NCBI GenBank assembly: GCA_025464345.1
Contig: JAODGP010000076.1
Coordinates: 1 to 6,720 of the forward strand
Source of the DNA: Methanosarcinales archaeon
GTDB taxonomy: Archaea; Halobacteriota; Syntropharchaeia; Alkanophagales; Methanospirareceae
Reading direction: 5' to 3'
DNA: 6,720 nucleotides
The notes under the pieces are model-generated. The model searched no databases, was not told the origin of the DNA, and worked only from the letters and a program-made list of their open reading frames with translations. Within the stretch, counting starts at the first letter, position 1. Each line of letters opens with the position of its first letter. Made by a program: the position numbers and the translations under genes. This document shows, piece by piece, positions 1 to 6,003 of the stretch.

Positions 1-70
1 TACTTGTCTCTTCCATTTTCGCTCTTCTCTCTTTTACTATTTGAGACACGGTAAGAAAAAACTCAAAGGT

Positions 71-78
71 TTTATAGA
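71..78 (+). promoter_or_regulatory. Putative TATA box of the tRNA-Leu gene
   Basis: An A/T-rich TTTATAGA element follows a purine-rich AAAGG stretch (66-70 region) that could serve as a BRE. Archaeal transcription normally starts about 25 bases downstream, here near 98-103, which would leave a short 5' leader of roughly 20 nt to be removed by RNase P before the tRNA at 120. The element is nearly symmetric in A/T content, so it could also drive leftward transcription. It was found by eye and spacing only. Confidence 0.4.
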
Positions 79-119
79 TAAAAGCATAAAGTATTTTTGT
101 ACCAAAAGCGCCGCTGCAC

Positions 120-202
120 GCGGAGGTTGCCGAGAGGACAAAGGCGTGAGGTTCAGGGCCTCATCCTGAAGGGGTTCGGGAGTTCGAATCTCCCCCTCCG
201 CA
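120..202 (+). tRNA. tRNA-Leu (anticodon CAG), type II with long variable arm
   Basis: The gene folds as a complete cloverleaf. The acceptor strand GCGGAGG (120-126) pairs with CCTCCGC (195-201), and A202 is the discriminator base typical of tRNA-Leu. The D stem is GCC/GGC. The anticodon stem TGAGG/CCTCA (147-151, 159-163) encloses the loop TTCAGGG with anticodon CAG at 154-156, which reads CUG leucine codons. A long variable arm (164-177) marks a class II tRNA, and the T arm is GGGAG-TTCGAAT-CTCCC (178-194). There is no intron at the usual position 3' of the anticodon. The 3' CCA is not encoded (the next bases are TCC), so it must be added after transcription. The gene sits 52 bp upstream of ftsZ, with no T-rich terminator between them. 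Confidence 0.96.
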
Positions 203-213
203 TCCATGCCTGG

Positions 214-221
214 TATATAAA
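214..221 (+). promoter_or_regulatory. Putative TATA box of the ftsZ1-secE-spt5 cluster
   Basis: TATATAAA lies 12 bases after the tRNA end and about 34-41 bases before the ftsZ ATG. Start of transcription would be near 240, leaving a leader of about 15 nt that just contains the Shine-Dalgarno site. A second TATA-like stretch at 229-236 would place the transcript start at or after the ATG, so it is the poorer choice unless the downstream ATG at 300 is used. Confidence 0.5.
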
Positions 222-242
222 AAGTATCTATATAATAGAGGA

Positions 243-247
243 AGGTG
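243..247 (+). promoter_or_regulatory. Ribosome binding site for the 255 start of ftsZ1
   Basis: AGGTG matches the archaeal anti-Shine-Dalgarno sequence and stands 7 nt before the ATG at 255. A similar AGGTG at 290-294 stands 5 nt before the in-frame ATG at 300, so both candidate starts have a site. The first is preferred because the TATA box at 214-221 fits it. Confidence 0.55.
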
Positions 248-254
248 TAAAAAA

Positions 255-1325
255 ATGAACCGGATTGGTGGCAGTGAAGTGATTACAGAAGGTGGTGTAA
301 TGGTGCATGGGGACAGTGATCTTGAGTCTATACTGGAGAAGGCGAAGACGATAATTAAAGTGATAGGTTGCGGCGGTAGTGGCACCAATACGATACAGAG
401 GATGACGGAAGAGGGTATTTATGGCGCTGAACTGTTTGCTTTGAATACCGATGCACAGCATCTGCTGTATTCAAAGGTGGAGAAGAAGATACTGATAGGG
501 CGGAGGACGACCCGCGGTCTGGGTGCCGGCAGCATTCCGAAGCTGGGAGAAGAGGCGGCGAAGGAGAATGAAGCGGAGATCAGAGCCATTGTGGAAGATG
601 CAGATCTGGTATTTGTGACCTGTGGACTGGGTGGTGGCACCGGTACAGGATCCGCACCCATAGTGGCACAGGCGGCGAAAGACGCTGGCGCACTTACTAT
701 TGGCGTGGTCACGCTACCGTTCAGTGCGGAAGGCAACATAAGGCGTGAGAATACCGAGATCGGGCTGGAGAAACTGCGTGAGAGTACTGATACCCTGATA
801 GTGATACCAAATGACAAGTTGCTGGACGTGGTTCCGCGATTACCGCTGAATGACGCTTTCCGTGTCGCGGATGAGGTACTGATGCGTGCGGTGAAGGGCA
901 TCACAGAACTGATAACCAAGCCAGGACTGGTGAACCTCGACTTCGCAGATGTGAGGACGGTGATGAAAGACGGTGGTATGGCAATGATAGGATTTGGTGA
1001 GTCAGACGGGCAGGACAAGGCGATAGAATCGGTAAGGAAAGCGCTGAGCTCGCCGTTGCTCGAGGTTGATGTATCGGGTGCCAGGTCAGCACTGGTAAAT
1101 GTGACCGGTGGAGATGACATGACGGTGGAAGAGGCGGAAGGAGCACTTCAGGAGGTCTACAAGATGATGAATTCCGAGGCAAGGATAATCTGGGGCGTTC
1201 AGATAAGTCCAGAACTGAAGAATACAATGCGAACGTTACTGGTGGTGACGGGCGTGAAGTCTGACCAGATATACGCGCGTAAGGAGCGAAAACGGGAGAA
1301 ATACGGCATTGAGATAGTGGCGTAG
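255..1325 (+). CDS. ftsZ1: Cell division GTPase FtsZ, archaeal FtsZ1 type
   Basis: FtsZ is a tubulin homologue that polymerises with GTP into the mid-cell division ring. Visible marks: the N-terminal nucleotide-contact motif GCGGSGTNT (38-46), the tubulin/FtsZ signature GLGGGTGTGSAP (124-135), and the T7 synergy loop NLDFAD (227-232), whose acidic residues complete the GTPase site of the neighbouring subunit. A C-terminal FtsZ domain follows (about 235-335). The 356-residue length is normal. The tail is short: a basic linker (KERKREK) ends in a hydrophobic YGIEIVA, a plausible docking peptide for a partner such as SepF, though that is inference. FtsZ1 rather than FtsZ2 is chosen from the linkage to secE and spt5, which is known for euryarchaeal ftsZ1. 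An alternative ATG at 300 would remove 15 unconserved residues. The family call is certain; the subtype is likely. Confidence 0.96.
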   Translation: MNRIGGSEVITEGGVMVHGDSDLESILEKAKTIIKVIGCGGSGTNTIQRMTEEGIYGAELFALNTDAQHLLYSKVEKKILIGRRTTRGLGAGSIPKLGEEAAKENEAEIRAIVEDADLVFVTCGLGGGTGTGSAPIVAQAAKDAGALTIGVVTLPFSAEGNIRRENTEIGLEKLRESTDTLIVIPNDKLLDVVPRLPLNDAFRVADEVLMRAVKGITELITKPGLVNLDFADVRTVMKDGGMAMIGFGESDGQDKAIESVRKALSSPLLEVDVSGARSALVNVTGGDDMTVEEAEGALQEVYKMMNSEARIIWGVQISPELKNTMRTLLVVTGVKSDQIYARKERKREKYGIEIVA

Positions 1326-1327
1326 GT

Positions 1328-1543
1328 ATGGATAACCGGATAAACGATCTGACAAAGAACGTCAAGATAGAAGAGATCACGAGGAAGCTGAATGAGTACC
1401 TGAGGATATTGAAGCTGGCGAGGAGACCGAGCCGGGAAGAGTTCTTCAGGGTCTCCAAGATAGCAGGTGCTGCTATGGCTCTCATCGGTGTCATCGGATA
1501 CCTTATCTATGTATTGATGGTGGTCTTACCGAAAGGGATTTAG
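1328..1543 (+). CDS. secE: Preprotein translocase subunit SecE (Sec61-gamma)
   Basis: SecE is the small subunit that clamps the SecY channel in the cytoplasmic membrane and is needed for Sec-dependent export. The 71-residue product has the expected layout: an amphipathic, charged N-terminal helix (about 13-32), the conserved hinge ARRPSREEF (31-39), and one transmembrane helix (about 46-67, rich in I, G, V, L) that ends close to the C terminus. Single-span topology and this length are typical of archaeal and eukaryotic forms rather than the three-span E. coli protein. It starts 2 nt after the ftsZ1 stop and ends 2 nt before spt5, so translation is probably coupled. No strong Shine-Dalgarno site is seen. 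Small genes of this kind are often missed, but the family match and context are clear. Confidence 0.93.
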   Translation: MDNRINDLTKNVKIEEITRKLNEYLRILKLARRPSREEFFRVSKIAGAAMALIGVIGYLIYVLMVVLPKGI

Positions 1544-1545
1544 AG

Positions 1546-2004
1546 ATGATCTACGCATTGAAGACAACGGTGAACCAGGAACAGGCGGTTACGAATCTGA
1601 TAATCGTCGCGATAAAGGATAAGGAGCTGCAGGAGCATGGGATAAGAGCCATTCTTGCACCGGACGAATTGAGGGGCTATGTACTGATAGAAGCTGACTT
1701 CCCGGACGTGATTGAGCAGATAATACAGAACATACCACATGCAAAAGGGCTGATCAAGGGTGACATGAAACTGGACGAGGTTGAACATTTCCTCACACCC
1801 AGACCTTCTGTAACCGGTATAGAGGAGGGTAGCATAATTGAAATCGTCTCTGGACCGTTTAAAGGTGAGAGAGCGCGTGTGAAGAAGGTGGACGAAGCAC
1901 GTGATGAACTCACGATCGAGCTCTTCGAAGCGATGGTACCGATTCCTATTACTGTTAGAGGCGATAGCGTACGGGTACTGAGTAAAGAGGAGGAAGAGGA
2001 CTGA
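1546..2004 (+). CDS. spt5: Transcription elongation factor Spt5 (NusG homologue)
   Basis: Spt5/NusG binds across the RNA polymerase clamp, usually with Spt4 (RpoE2) in archaea, to raise processivity and link transcription to translation. The protein has an N-terminal NGN domain (about 1-85), including the conserved stretch around LRGYVLIEAD (42-51), followed by a single KOW domain (about 90-147) that begins in EEGSIIEIVSGPFKGERARV. At 152 residues it has the standard archaeal two-domain architecture, and the C terminus is acidic (EEEED). The start is 2 nt after secE and the stop abuts the aglJ ATG directly. A secE-nusG/spt5 pair is one of the most conserved gene neighbourhoods in prokaryotes, which supports both calls. 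Confidence 0.96.
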   Translation: MIYALKTTVNQEQAVTNLIIVAIKDKELQEHGIRAILAPDELRGYVLIEADFPDVIEQIIQNIPHAKGLIKGDMKLDEVEHFLTPRPSVTGIEEGSIIEIVSGPFKGERARVKKVDEARDELTIELFEAMVPIPITVRGDSVRVLSKEEEED

Positions 2005-2898
2005 ATGAGGGACGTCTGCATATTGATACCAACGTTGAACGAGGAAGAGACGATAGGGGAGGTGATAAATGCGTTCAAGCAGCAGGGTTTTGATAATATC
2101 CTCGTTGTTGATGGCAACAGCAGGGATTCAACGCGCGAGATAGCAAAACGTGCTGGCGCGAAGGTTATTCTCCAGCATGGCAAAGGTAAGGGCAATGCAG
2201 TCCGGCAGGCTTTTGAGACCATTGATAGCGATATAATCGTGATGATTGATGGCGATGGTACGTATCTACCGGAGGAGGTGGAGCGATTGATAGAGCCGAT
2301 AGAGCGTGGTGAGGCGGATCATGTCATCGGTAATAGATTTGCCTATGGTGGCGCATTCGTGATACTCCATCGGCTGGGCAACTGGGTCCTGAATAAGATA
2401 TTCAGTGTGGGCTACAGGATCAAATTACAGGACATCCTGTCAGGCTATCGCGCATTCACAAGAGAAGCGGTGGAGAAGATGCGGCTGGAGAAGGAGGGGT
2501 TTGAGATAGAAGCGGAGATGACTGTGGAGTCAGTGAAGAGGGGCGTCAGGCTGAAAGAAGTACCGATCAACTACCGGAAAAGACGTGGCAGATCCAAACT
2601 CAACTTCGTGCGAGACGGGCTGCGAATCACCCTCACACTTTACGAGCTCGCAAAGACACACAATCCTGTATTCTATTTCGGCATCATCGGCTCTTTCTTC
2701 ATCGTTACCGGTGTTATAACCGGTATTTATGTCGTATATGAGTGGTTAAACGGGATAACACATGTGCCACTCTCCATCTTCACCTCCCTCATGATAATCG
2801 CGGGTGTGCAGTTCCTTATATTCGGACAGCTCGGTGATCTGCTGGTGACACTGCACAGGGAGATGATAGAAGCGTTGAGGGAGCGAGATGAGGAATAA
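2005..2898 (+). CDS. aglJ: AglJ-type dolichol-phosphate hexosyltransferase (GT2)
   Basis: This is a GT-A fold family 2 glycosyltransferase. The N-terminal part shows CILIPTLNEEETIGEV (5-20), the nucleotide-sugar region VVDGNSRDSTREIA, and the metal-binding DxD motif within IDGDGTY (81-87). ILSGYRAF (144-151) and GFEIEAEM (165-172) are typical of the dolichyl-phosphate sugar synthase branch. Two membrane helices follow (about 222-247 and 256-281), then the end motif FGQLGDLLVTLHRE. That C-terminal half closely resembles, from memory, haloarchaeal AglJ, which loads the first hexose on dolichol phosphate for S-layer N-glycosylation. The sugar donor here is unknown. The gene starts immediately after the spt5 stop, and its 3' end overlaps or adjoins hisI. 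Plain dolichyl-phosphate mannose or glucose synthase is the alternative name. Confidence 0.82.
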   Translation: MRDVCILIPTLNEEETIGEVINAFKQQGFDNILVVDGNSRDSTREIAKRAGAKVILQHGKGKGNAVRQAFETIDSDIIVMIDGDGTYLPEEVERLIEPIERGEADHVIGNRFAYGGAFVILHRLGNWVLNKIFSVGYRIKLQDILSGYRAFTREAVEKMRLEKEGFEIEAEMTVESVKRGVRLKEVPINYRKRRGRSKLNFVRDGLRITLTLYELAKTHNPVFYFGIIGSFFIVTGVITGIYVVYEWLNGITHVPLSIFTSLMIIAGVQFLIFGQLGDLLVTLHREMIEALRERDEE

Positions 2899-2913
2899 GA
2901 GGAGCGAGATGAG
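2880..2913 (+). repeat. Short in-frame tandem duplication at the aglJ/hisI junction
   Basis: GGAGCGAGATGAG occurs at 2880-2892 and again at 2901-2913, an exact 13-nt direct repeat with a 21-nt period (7 codons). Each copy carries an ATG (2888 and 2909) preceded by a G/A-rich Shine-Dalgarno-like stretch, and both ATGs are in the hisI frame. The first copy also encodes the last charged residues of the glycosyltransferase. It looks like a local slippage duplication that doubled the hisI start region. Confidence 0.75.
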
Positions 2914-3286
2914 AGAGGAGGTGCATCTGGATATGGAGAAAGAAGGCGGATTGATACATGCGATAGCGCAGGATTATGAGACCGGCGAGGTGCTTATGCT
3001 CGCGCATATGAATGAAGAGGCATTAAAACTCACCATCGAGACCGGCAAGGCGCATTACTGGAGCAGGAGCAGGAATAAGTTGTGGCGTAAGGGCGAGACC
3101 TCGGGTAACGAGCAGCTGGTTAAGGATATACTGATAGACTGTGACGGTGATTCAGTGCTACTGAAGGTGAAACAGATAGGTGGTGCATGTCATACCGGCT
3201 ATCGCTCCTGCTTTTACCGCAGGATAGATGGGGAGATAATAGGGAAGAAGGTCTTTGATCCCGGTGAGAAATACGGGCGAGAGTGA
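2909..3286 (+). CDS. hisI: Phosphoribosyl-AMP cyclohydrolase (monofunctional HisI)
   Basis: HisI opens the adenine ring of phosphoribosyl-AMP, the third step of histidine biosynthesis. From the 2909 start the 125-residue product shows AIAQDYETGEVLMLAHMN (18-35), AHYWSRSRNKLW (48-59) and KGETSG (61-66), then the Mg-binding DCDGD (77-81) and the zinc cysteines: C78, C94 in GACHTGYRSC, and C101. No HisE pyrophosphatase domain is fused, as is usual in archaea, so hisE must lie elsewhere. No other his genes are present. Start choice is open. ATG 2888 overlaps aglJ by 11 nt. ATG 2909 has GAGGAG 4 nt upstream and gives the usual N-terminal length. ATG 2933 has a very strong GAGGAGGTG at 2915-2923, but 9 nt away. 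I favour 2909. Confidence 0.95.
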   Translation: MREEVHLDMEKEGGLIHAIAQDYETGEVLMLAHMNEEALKLTIETGKAHYWSRSRNKLWRKGETSGNEQLVKDILIDCDGDSVLLKVKQIGGACHTGYRSCFYRRIDGEIIGKKVFDPGEKYGRE

Positions 3287-3301
3287 TGGTACAGGTAGAC
3301 T

Positions 3302-3313
3302 TTTATATTTATA
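3302..3313 (+). promoter_or_regulatory. Putative TATA box of alba
   Basis: TTTATATTTATA lies just after the hisI stop. A start about 25 bases on, near 3328-3331, would leave a leader of about 15 nt that still includes the Shine-Dalgarno site of alba. A second TATA-like run at 3318-3327 would start transcription at or inside the ATG. An own promoter suits an abundant chromatin protein that needs more expression than the genes upstream. Confidence 0.5.
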
Positions 3314-3331
3314 TGGCTTATATAAATCCGA

Positions 3332-3339
3332 GGGGTGAT
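3332..3339 (+). promoter_or_regulatory. alba: Ribosome binding site that fixes the alba start
   Basis: GGGGTGAT is a good match to the archaeal 16S rRNA 3' end and ends 6 nt before the ATG at 3346. This favours 3346 over the in-frame upstream starts at 3283/3286, which would add 21 residues unrelated to Alba and would overlap the promoter. Confidence 0.7.
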
Positions 3340-3345
3340 GCGAAA

Positions 3346-3627
3346 ATGGCAGAAGACAACGTGATATATATCGGAAACAAGCCCGTGATGAGCTATGTCC
3401 TGGCAGTGGTGACGCAGTTCAACAACGGATTTGACGAGGTGGTGATAAAGGCGCGGGGTAGAGCGATCTCGCGCGCCGTGGACACCGCCGAAGTGGTCAA
3501 GAACAAGTTCATGCCAGGCATAGAGATAAAGGATATAAAGATAGGAACAGAGTCGATAGTGGGCGAAGGAGGAGATAAGGCAAACGTCTCCTCGATGGAA
3601 ATAACAATGAAAGCAAAGTCGTCGTGA
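3346..3627 (+). CDS. albA: DNA/RNA-binding chromatin protein Alba
   Basis: Alba is a small basic dimer that coats archaeal DNA and also binds RNA. The 93-residue product carries the family's landmarks: VIYIGNKPVMSYVLAVVTQ (6-24), in which the GxKPVMxYV segment holds the DNA-contact lysine (K12 here), and the near-invariant EVVIKARGRAISRAVDTAEVV (31-51) on the dimer surface. KNKFMPGIEIKDIKIGTE follows, then a glycine-rich, flexible beta-hairpin (about 72-79) that reaches into the minor groove, and the closing strand VSSMEITMKA. The Sulfolobus protein has two lysines (KK) in the first motif, the acetylation region; here the first is asparagine, as I recall for other euryarchaeal Alba proteins. 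The gene has its own promoter and Shine-Dalgarno site and is followed by a T-rich terminator. Confidence 0.97.
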   Translation: MAEDNVIYIGNKPVMSYVLAVVTQFNNGFDEVVIKARGRAISRAVDTAEVVKNKFMPGIEIKDIKIGTESIVGEGGDKANVSSMEITMKAKSS

Positions 3628-3646
3628 AGGGGGAGCGGAGATCCTT

Positions 3647-3688
3647 GGTTTTCCTCTTCCTATTTTTATTTTCTATTTGTTTTTTGTA
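3647..3688 (+). terminator. T-rich terminator after alba
   Basis: About 20 bases after the alba stop there are repeated T runs: T4, T5 (3663-3667), T4 and T6 (3680-3685), with no convincing hairpin before them. This is the usual form of an intrinsic archaeal terminator for plus-strand transcripts. The minus-strand gene amrS ends at 3696 from the other side. There is no matching A run on the plus strand here, so the leftward transcript has no obvious T-rich stop inside this gap and may run into alba antisense. Confidence 0.65.
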
Positions 3689-3695
3689 TCACATT

Positions 3696-4697
3696 TCACA
3701 GTATGATGTTTATCGCTCTACCACAGGCGGGACATTCCCGGCTCCTGATCCGGCTCTTTACTCTGTAGTTCATACGCTGGATGAGTAATTCGCCACATTC
3801 GGGGCAGTAAGTATTCTCGTACGTATGTCCGGGTACATTTCCGAGGTATACGTACTCAACACCTGCTTCTTTCGCGATCTCATATGCCCTCTCCAGACAC
3901 TCAATACTCGTTGGTGGTACATCAAGCATCTTATATGCGGGATAAAAGCGAGAGAAATGAACCGGGATTGTGGCATTCAGCTCCACAACCCAATCAGCGA
4001 ACCGCTTCAGCTCCTCTGTACTGTCGTTATATTCTGGTATGATCAGATATACGAGCTCAATATGTATCCGTTTCTCAAGCATACGTTCACAGGTCGCCAG
4101 AACGGGCTCTAATCGCGCGCCACAAACACGTTTATAGAAGGAATCACTGAAAGCCTTCACATCCACACTCGCAGCGTCCAGAAAAGGTGCTATCTCGTTC
4201 AGAGCACTCTCGCTTATATAGCCATTCGTCACGTATACGGTGTAAAGCCCCTCTCGTTTCGCCAGCCTGGCACTGTCATATGTGTATTCGAACCATATCG
4301 TCGGCTCGTTATATGTCCATGCAATACCATCGCACCGGTTCTGTTTCGCACGCCGGATAGATTCTTCCGGAGTGATCTCAACCGTCGGTATATCACCTAC
4401 CTGCGCGGCTGATATAGCCCAGTTCTGACAGTGCTTACAGTGGAAATTGCAGGAGATTGTACCGAGCGAGAAGGCATAACTGCCCGGATAGAAATGGTAG
4501 AGCGGTTTCTTCTCTATCGGGTCGGCATTGACAGAGGATGCTTCGGCGTATATTAACGTGTATAACTTGCCTTCCACGTTCTGCCTCGTTCGACATAGCC
4601 CGAATCCACCCTCGGGTATCAGACAGTGATGAGCGCATACATCACAGCGCACTTTTTCATCCTCACATGCATAAAGCATCGCCTCTCTTATCGCCAT
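3696..4697 (-). CDS. amrS: AmmeMemoRadiSam-system radical SAM enzyme
   Basis: This is a radical S-adenosylmethionine protein of the AmrS family (PflA-like), which is associated with AMMECR1-domain and MEMO1-family proteins; its reaction is not established. The 4Fe-4S motif is C83-x3-C87-x2-C90 in SCNFHCKHCQNW. It is preceded by a family-specific N-terminal cysteine cluster (C18, C21, C25, C35) and the segment EASSVNADPIEKKPLYHFYPG. Other AmrS traits are WTYNEPTIW (127-135), YVTNGYI, DVKAFSD and HFSRFYPAYKM. The C terminus carries a zinc-ribbon-like CPEC (298-301) and CPAC (322-325). The length of 333 residues is normal. The start overlaps the stop of the HD gene by one base (TAATG), and GGAGG lies 10 nt upstream, so coupled translation is likely. 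Neither a MEMO1 nor an AMMECR1 gene is in the window. Confidence 0.92.
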   Translation of the reverse strand: MAIREAMLYACEDEKVRCDVCAHHCLIPEGGFGLCRTRQNVEGKLYTLIYAEASSVNADPIEKKPLYHFYPGSYAFSLGTISCNFHCKHCQNWAISAAQVGDIPTVEITPEESIRRAKQNRCDGIAWTYNEPTIWFEYTYDSARLAKREGLYTVYVTNGYISESALNEIAPFLDAASVDVKAFSDSFYKRVCGARLEPVLATCERMLEKRIHIELVYLIIPEYNDSTEELKRFADWVVELNATIPVHFSRFYPAYKMLDVPPTSIECLERAYEIAKEAGVEYVYLGNVPGHTYENTYCPECGELLIQRMNYRVKSRIRSRECPACGRAINIIL

Positions 4698-5896
4698 TAC
4701 AGTACCGCCTCCACCGCTCTTCTCACCGCGTCACGATACTTCGCAGGTGTGTAGACACCTATCATACAGCTCTCTTTGAACGCTTTACTGAGCATCTTCA
4801 CCAGTTCTGATGCCTCACTCAGCCGTATAATCTCATTCTGTATGAACACCCTCGCCTCGCTCTCTTCCAGTTCGCCCATACTACGCTGGCAATCCATTAT
4901 GAGGTATCCCACGTCCAAACCCGCTCGCTTGCTTATCTCCAGTTCAAGCTCCTTTATTCGTGCATCGTCGCTCAATTCTTCCACAAGATGCTCATCCAGA
5001 CTGCTAACCCTTGTGTAGAACGCTCGTTTGAACAATCGCCGCTCGTTTATGCATGTTATCATCTCTTTCGGATAGCCCTTGGCGTTACGCAACGTTGTAT
5101 CTATCTCAGAATCGTCCATCTTCCTTAATGTGAGTGCGTAATCACGAGGTGACTGGCTCGATTCTATCAGGTATTCGACAGCACGGGCGAACATCAATTG
5201 GGCTATCCTCGTGGTATGGTGATTATAGACCGTGGGATACATGAGGAAGCGGGAGAAGAGCAGATATTCCGCGGGTAATATACCTTTCTCTGTTATTACC
5301 ATCTGGTCCTCGATGAAATCCAGACCCTGAATAAGCCTCATATTGTCAACAACACCGTAAGCCACGCCTGTATAGTATGAGTCACGTACGAGATAATCCA
5401 TCTTATCCACATCTATCTCACCGTTAAGGATGCGTGAGAAAGCACCTTTACCCTCGCCCTTTATATAATCCATTATCTCATGCCTGTTCAGGTGATATTC
5501 ATCAATGACATCGGCGATGTGTGATGATTCATCACTCGTATGTCGGTACAGCATGTCCTCAATATCCTCGTGACACTTACCTGTGTACTTCATTATCACC
5601 GGTTCTATCACGTGGGAATAAGGACCATGCCCGACGTCGTGTATGAGAGCGGCGACCCGGAGTTCCTGCTCCTCTTCCCAGCGTACTGTGAATCTATTAA
5701 GGATGAGATTGATGAGATGATAGGTGCCAAGAGAATGCTCAAACCTCGTATGATTCGCACCAGGATAAACCAGATATGAGAAACCCAGTTGTTTTATACG
5801 ATGCAACCGCTGCATCTCCACGGTGTCCAGCAGTGCAGTAATGAGCTCGTCTATCTCTATGTATCCATGTATCGGGTCTCTTATCACCCTGTTCAT
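4697..5896 (-). CDS. SAMHD1-like HD-domain phosphohydrolase (putative dNTPase)
   Basis: This is a metal-dependent HD-superfamily hydrolase of the group that contains human SAMHD1 and bacterial dNTP triphosphohydrolases (COG1078). It opens with the hallmark VIRDPIHGYIEID (4-16). Metal and catalytic positions all seem intact: HTRFEHSLG (R51, H54), IHDVGHGPYSH (H86, D87, H90, H95), H109, and DVDKMDYLVRDSYYTG, with D164, K165 and Y168 at the places of SAMHD1 D311, K312 and Y315. A helical region follows (about 190-399) with no SAM or zinc domain seen. The 399-residue length is usual for prokaryotic members. Substrate is unproven; a dNTP is the best guess, and allosteric-site residues cannot be judged by eye. 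No Shine-Dalgarno site precedes the ATG, and TATA placement suggests a leaderless transcript. It is probably co-transcribed with amrS. Confidence 0.9.
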   Translation of the reverse strand: MNRVIRDPIHGYIEIDELITALLDTVEMQRLHRIKQLGFSYLVYPGANHTRFEHSLGTYHLINLILNRFTVRWEEEQELRVAALIHDVGHGPYSHVIEPVIMKYTGKCHEDIEDMLYRHTSDESSHIADVIDEYHLNRHEIMDYIKGEGKGAFSRILNGEIDVDKMDYLVRDSYYTGVAYGVVDNMRLIQGLDFIEDQMVITEKGILPAEYLLFSRFLMYPTVYNHHTTRIAQLMFARAVEYLIESSQSPRDYALTLRKMDDSEIDTTLRNAKGYPKEMITCINERRLFKRAFYTRVSSLDEHLVEELSDDARIKELELEISKRAGLDVGYLIMDCQRSMGELEESEARVFIQNEIIRLSEASELVKMLSKAFKESCMIGVYTPAKYRDAVRRAVEAVL

Positions 5897-5913
5897 ACAC
5901 TAAAAATAAGGCT

Positions 5914-5931
5914 ATCATAATATATTATGAT
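5914..5931 (-). promoter_or_regulatory. TATA box inside a perfect 18-bp palindrome, promoter of the HD gene
   Basis: ATCATAATATATTATGAT is identical to its reverse complement. Its A/T core (about 5919-5926) lies 26 bases from the first base of the HD-gene ATG at 5896, exactly where an archaeal TATA box would sit for a leaderless transcript. The palindrome covers the TATA box, so a dimeric regulator binding it would block TBP. Alternatively, the symmetry is a by-product of an A/T-rich TATA element. Confidence 0.5.
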
Positions 5932-6003
5932 GTATAGTGCGACGAATTGGAATTTATTTGTAATTTGGTGCCTGGTACTTGAAATTTTTGCTGAGCCAAA
6001 AAC

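Noticed and set aside
419..1120. Long open frame (233 codons) on the minus strand inside ftsZ1
   Set aside because: It lies opposite a clear ftsZ1. The product is a low-complexity S/P/A/T-rich sequence with no recognisable motif, as expected from the complement of a GC-skewed coding frame.
901..1494. Minus-strand open frame (197 codons) across the ftsZ1/secE junction
   Set aside because: It covers two well-supported genes on the other strand and has no family features or ribosome binding site.
1677..2222. Minus-strand open frame (181 codons) across spt5/aglJ
   Set aside because: Serine-rich shadow of two conserved genes, without any motif.
3283..3345. N-terminal extension of Alba from the starts at 3283/3286
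   Set aside because: The extra 21 residues do not resemble Alba, overlap the promoter TATA box, and lack a ribosome binding site, whereas ATG 3346 has a strong one.
3825..4112. Plus-strand open frame of 95 codons inside amrS
   Set aside because: It is antisense to the conserved C-terminal half of AmrS and has no coherent protein features.
5540..5779. Plus-strand open frame of 79 codons inside the HD gene
   Set aside because: It is opposite the catalytic HD region, whose motifs are intact on the minus strand.
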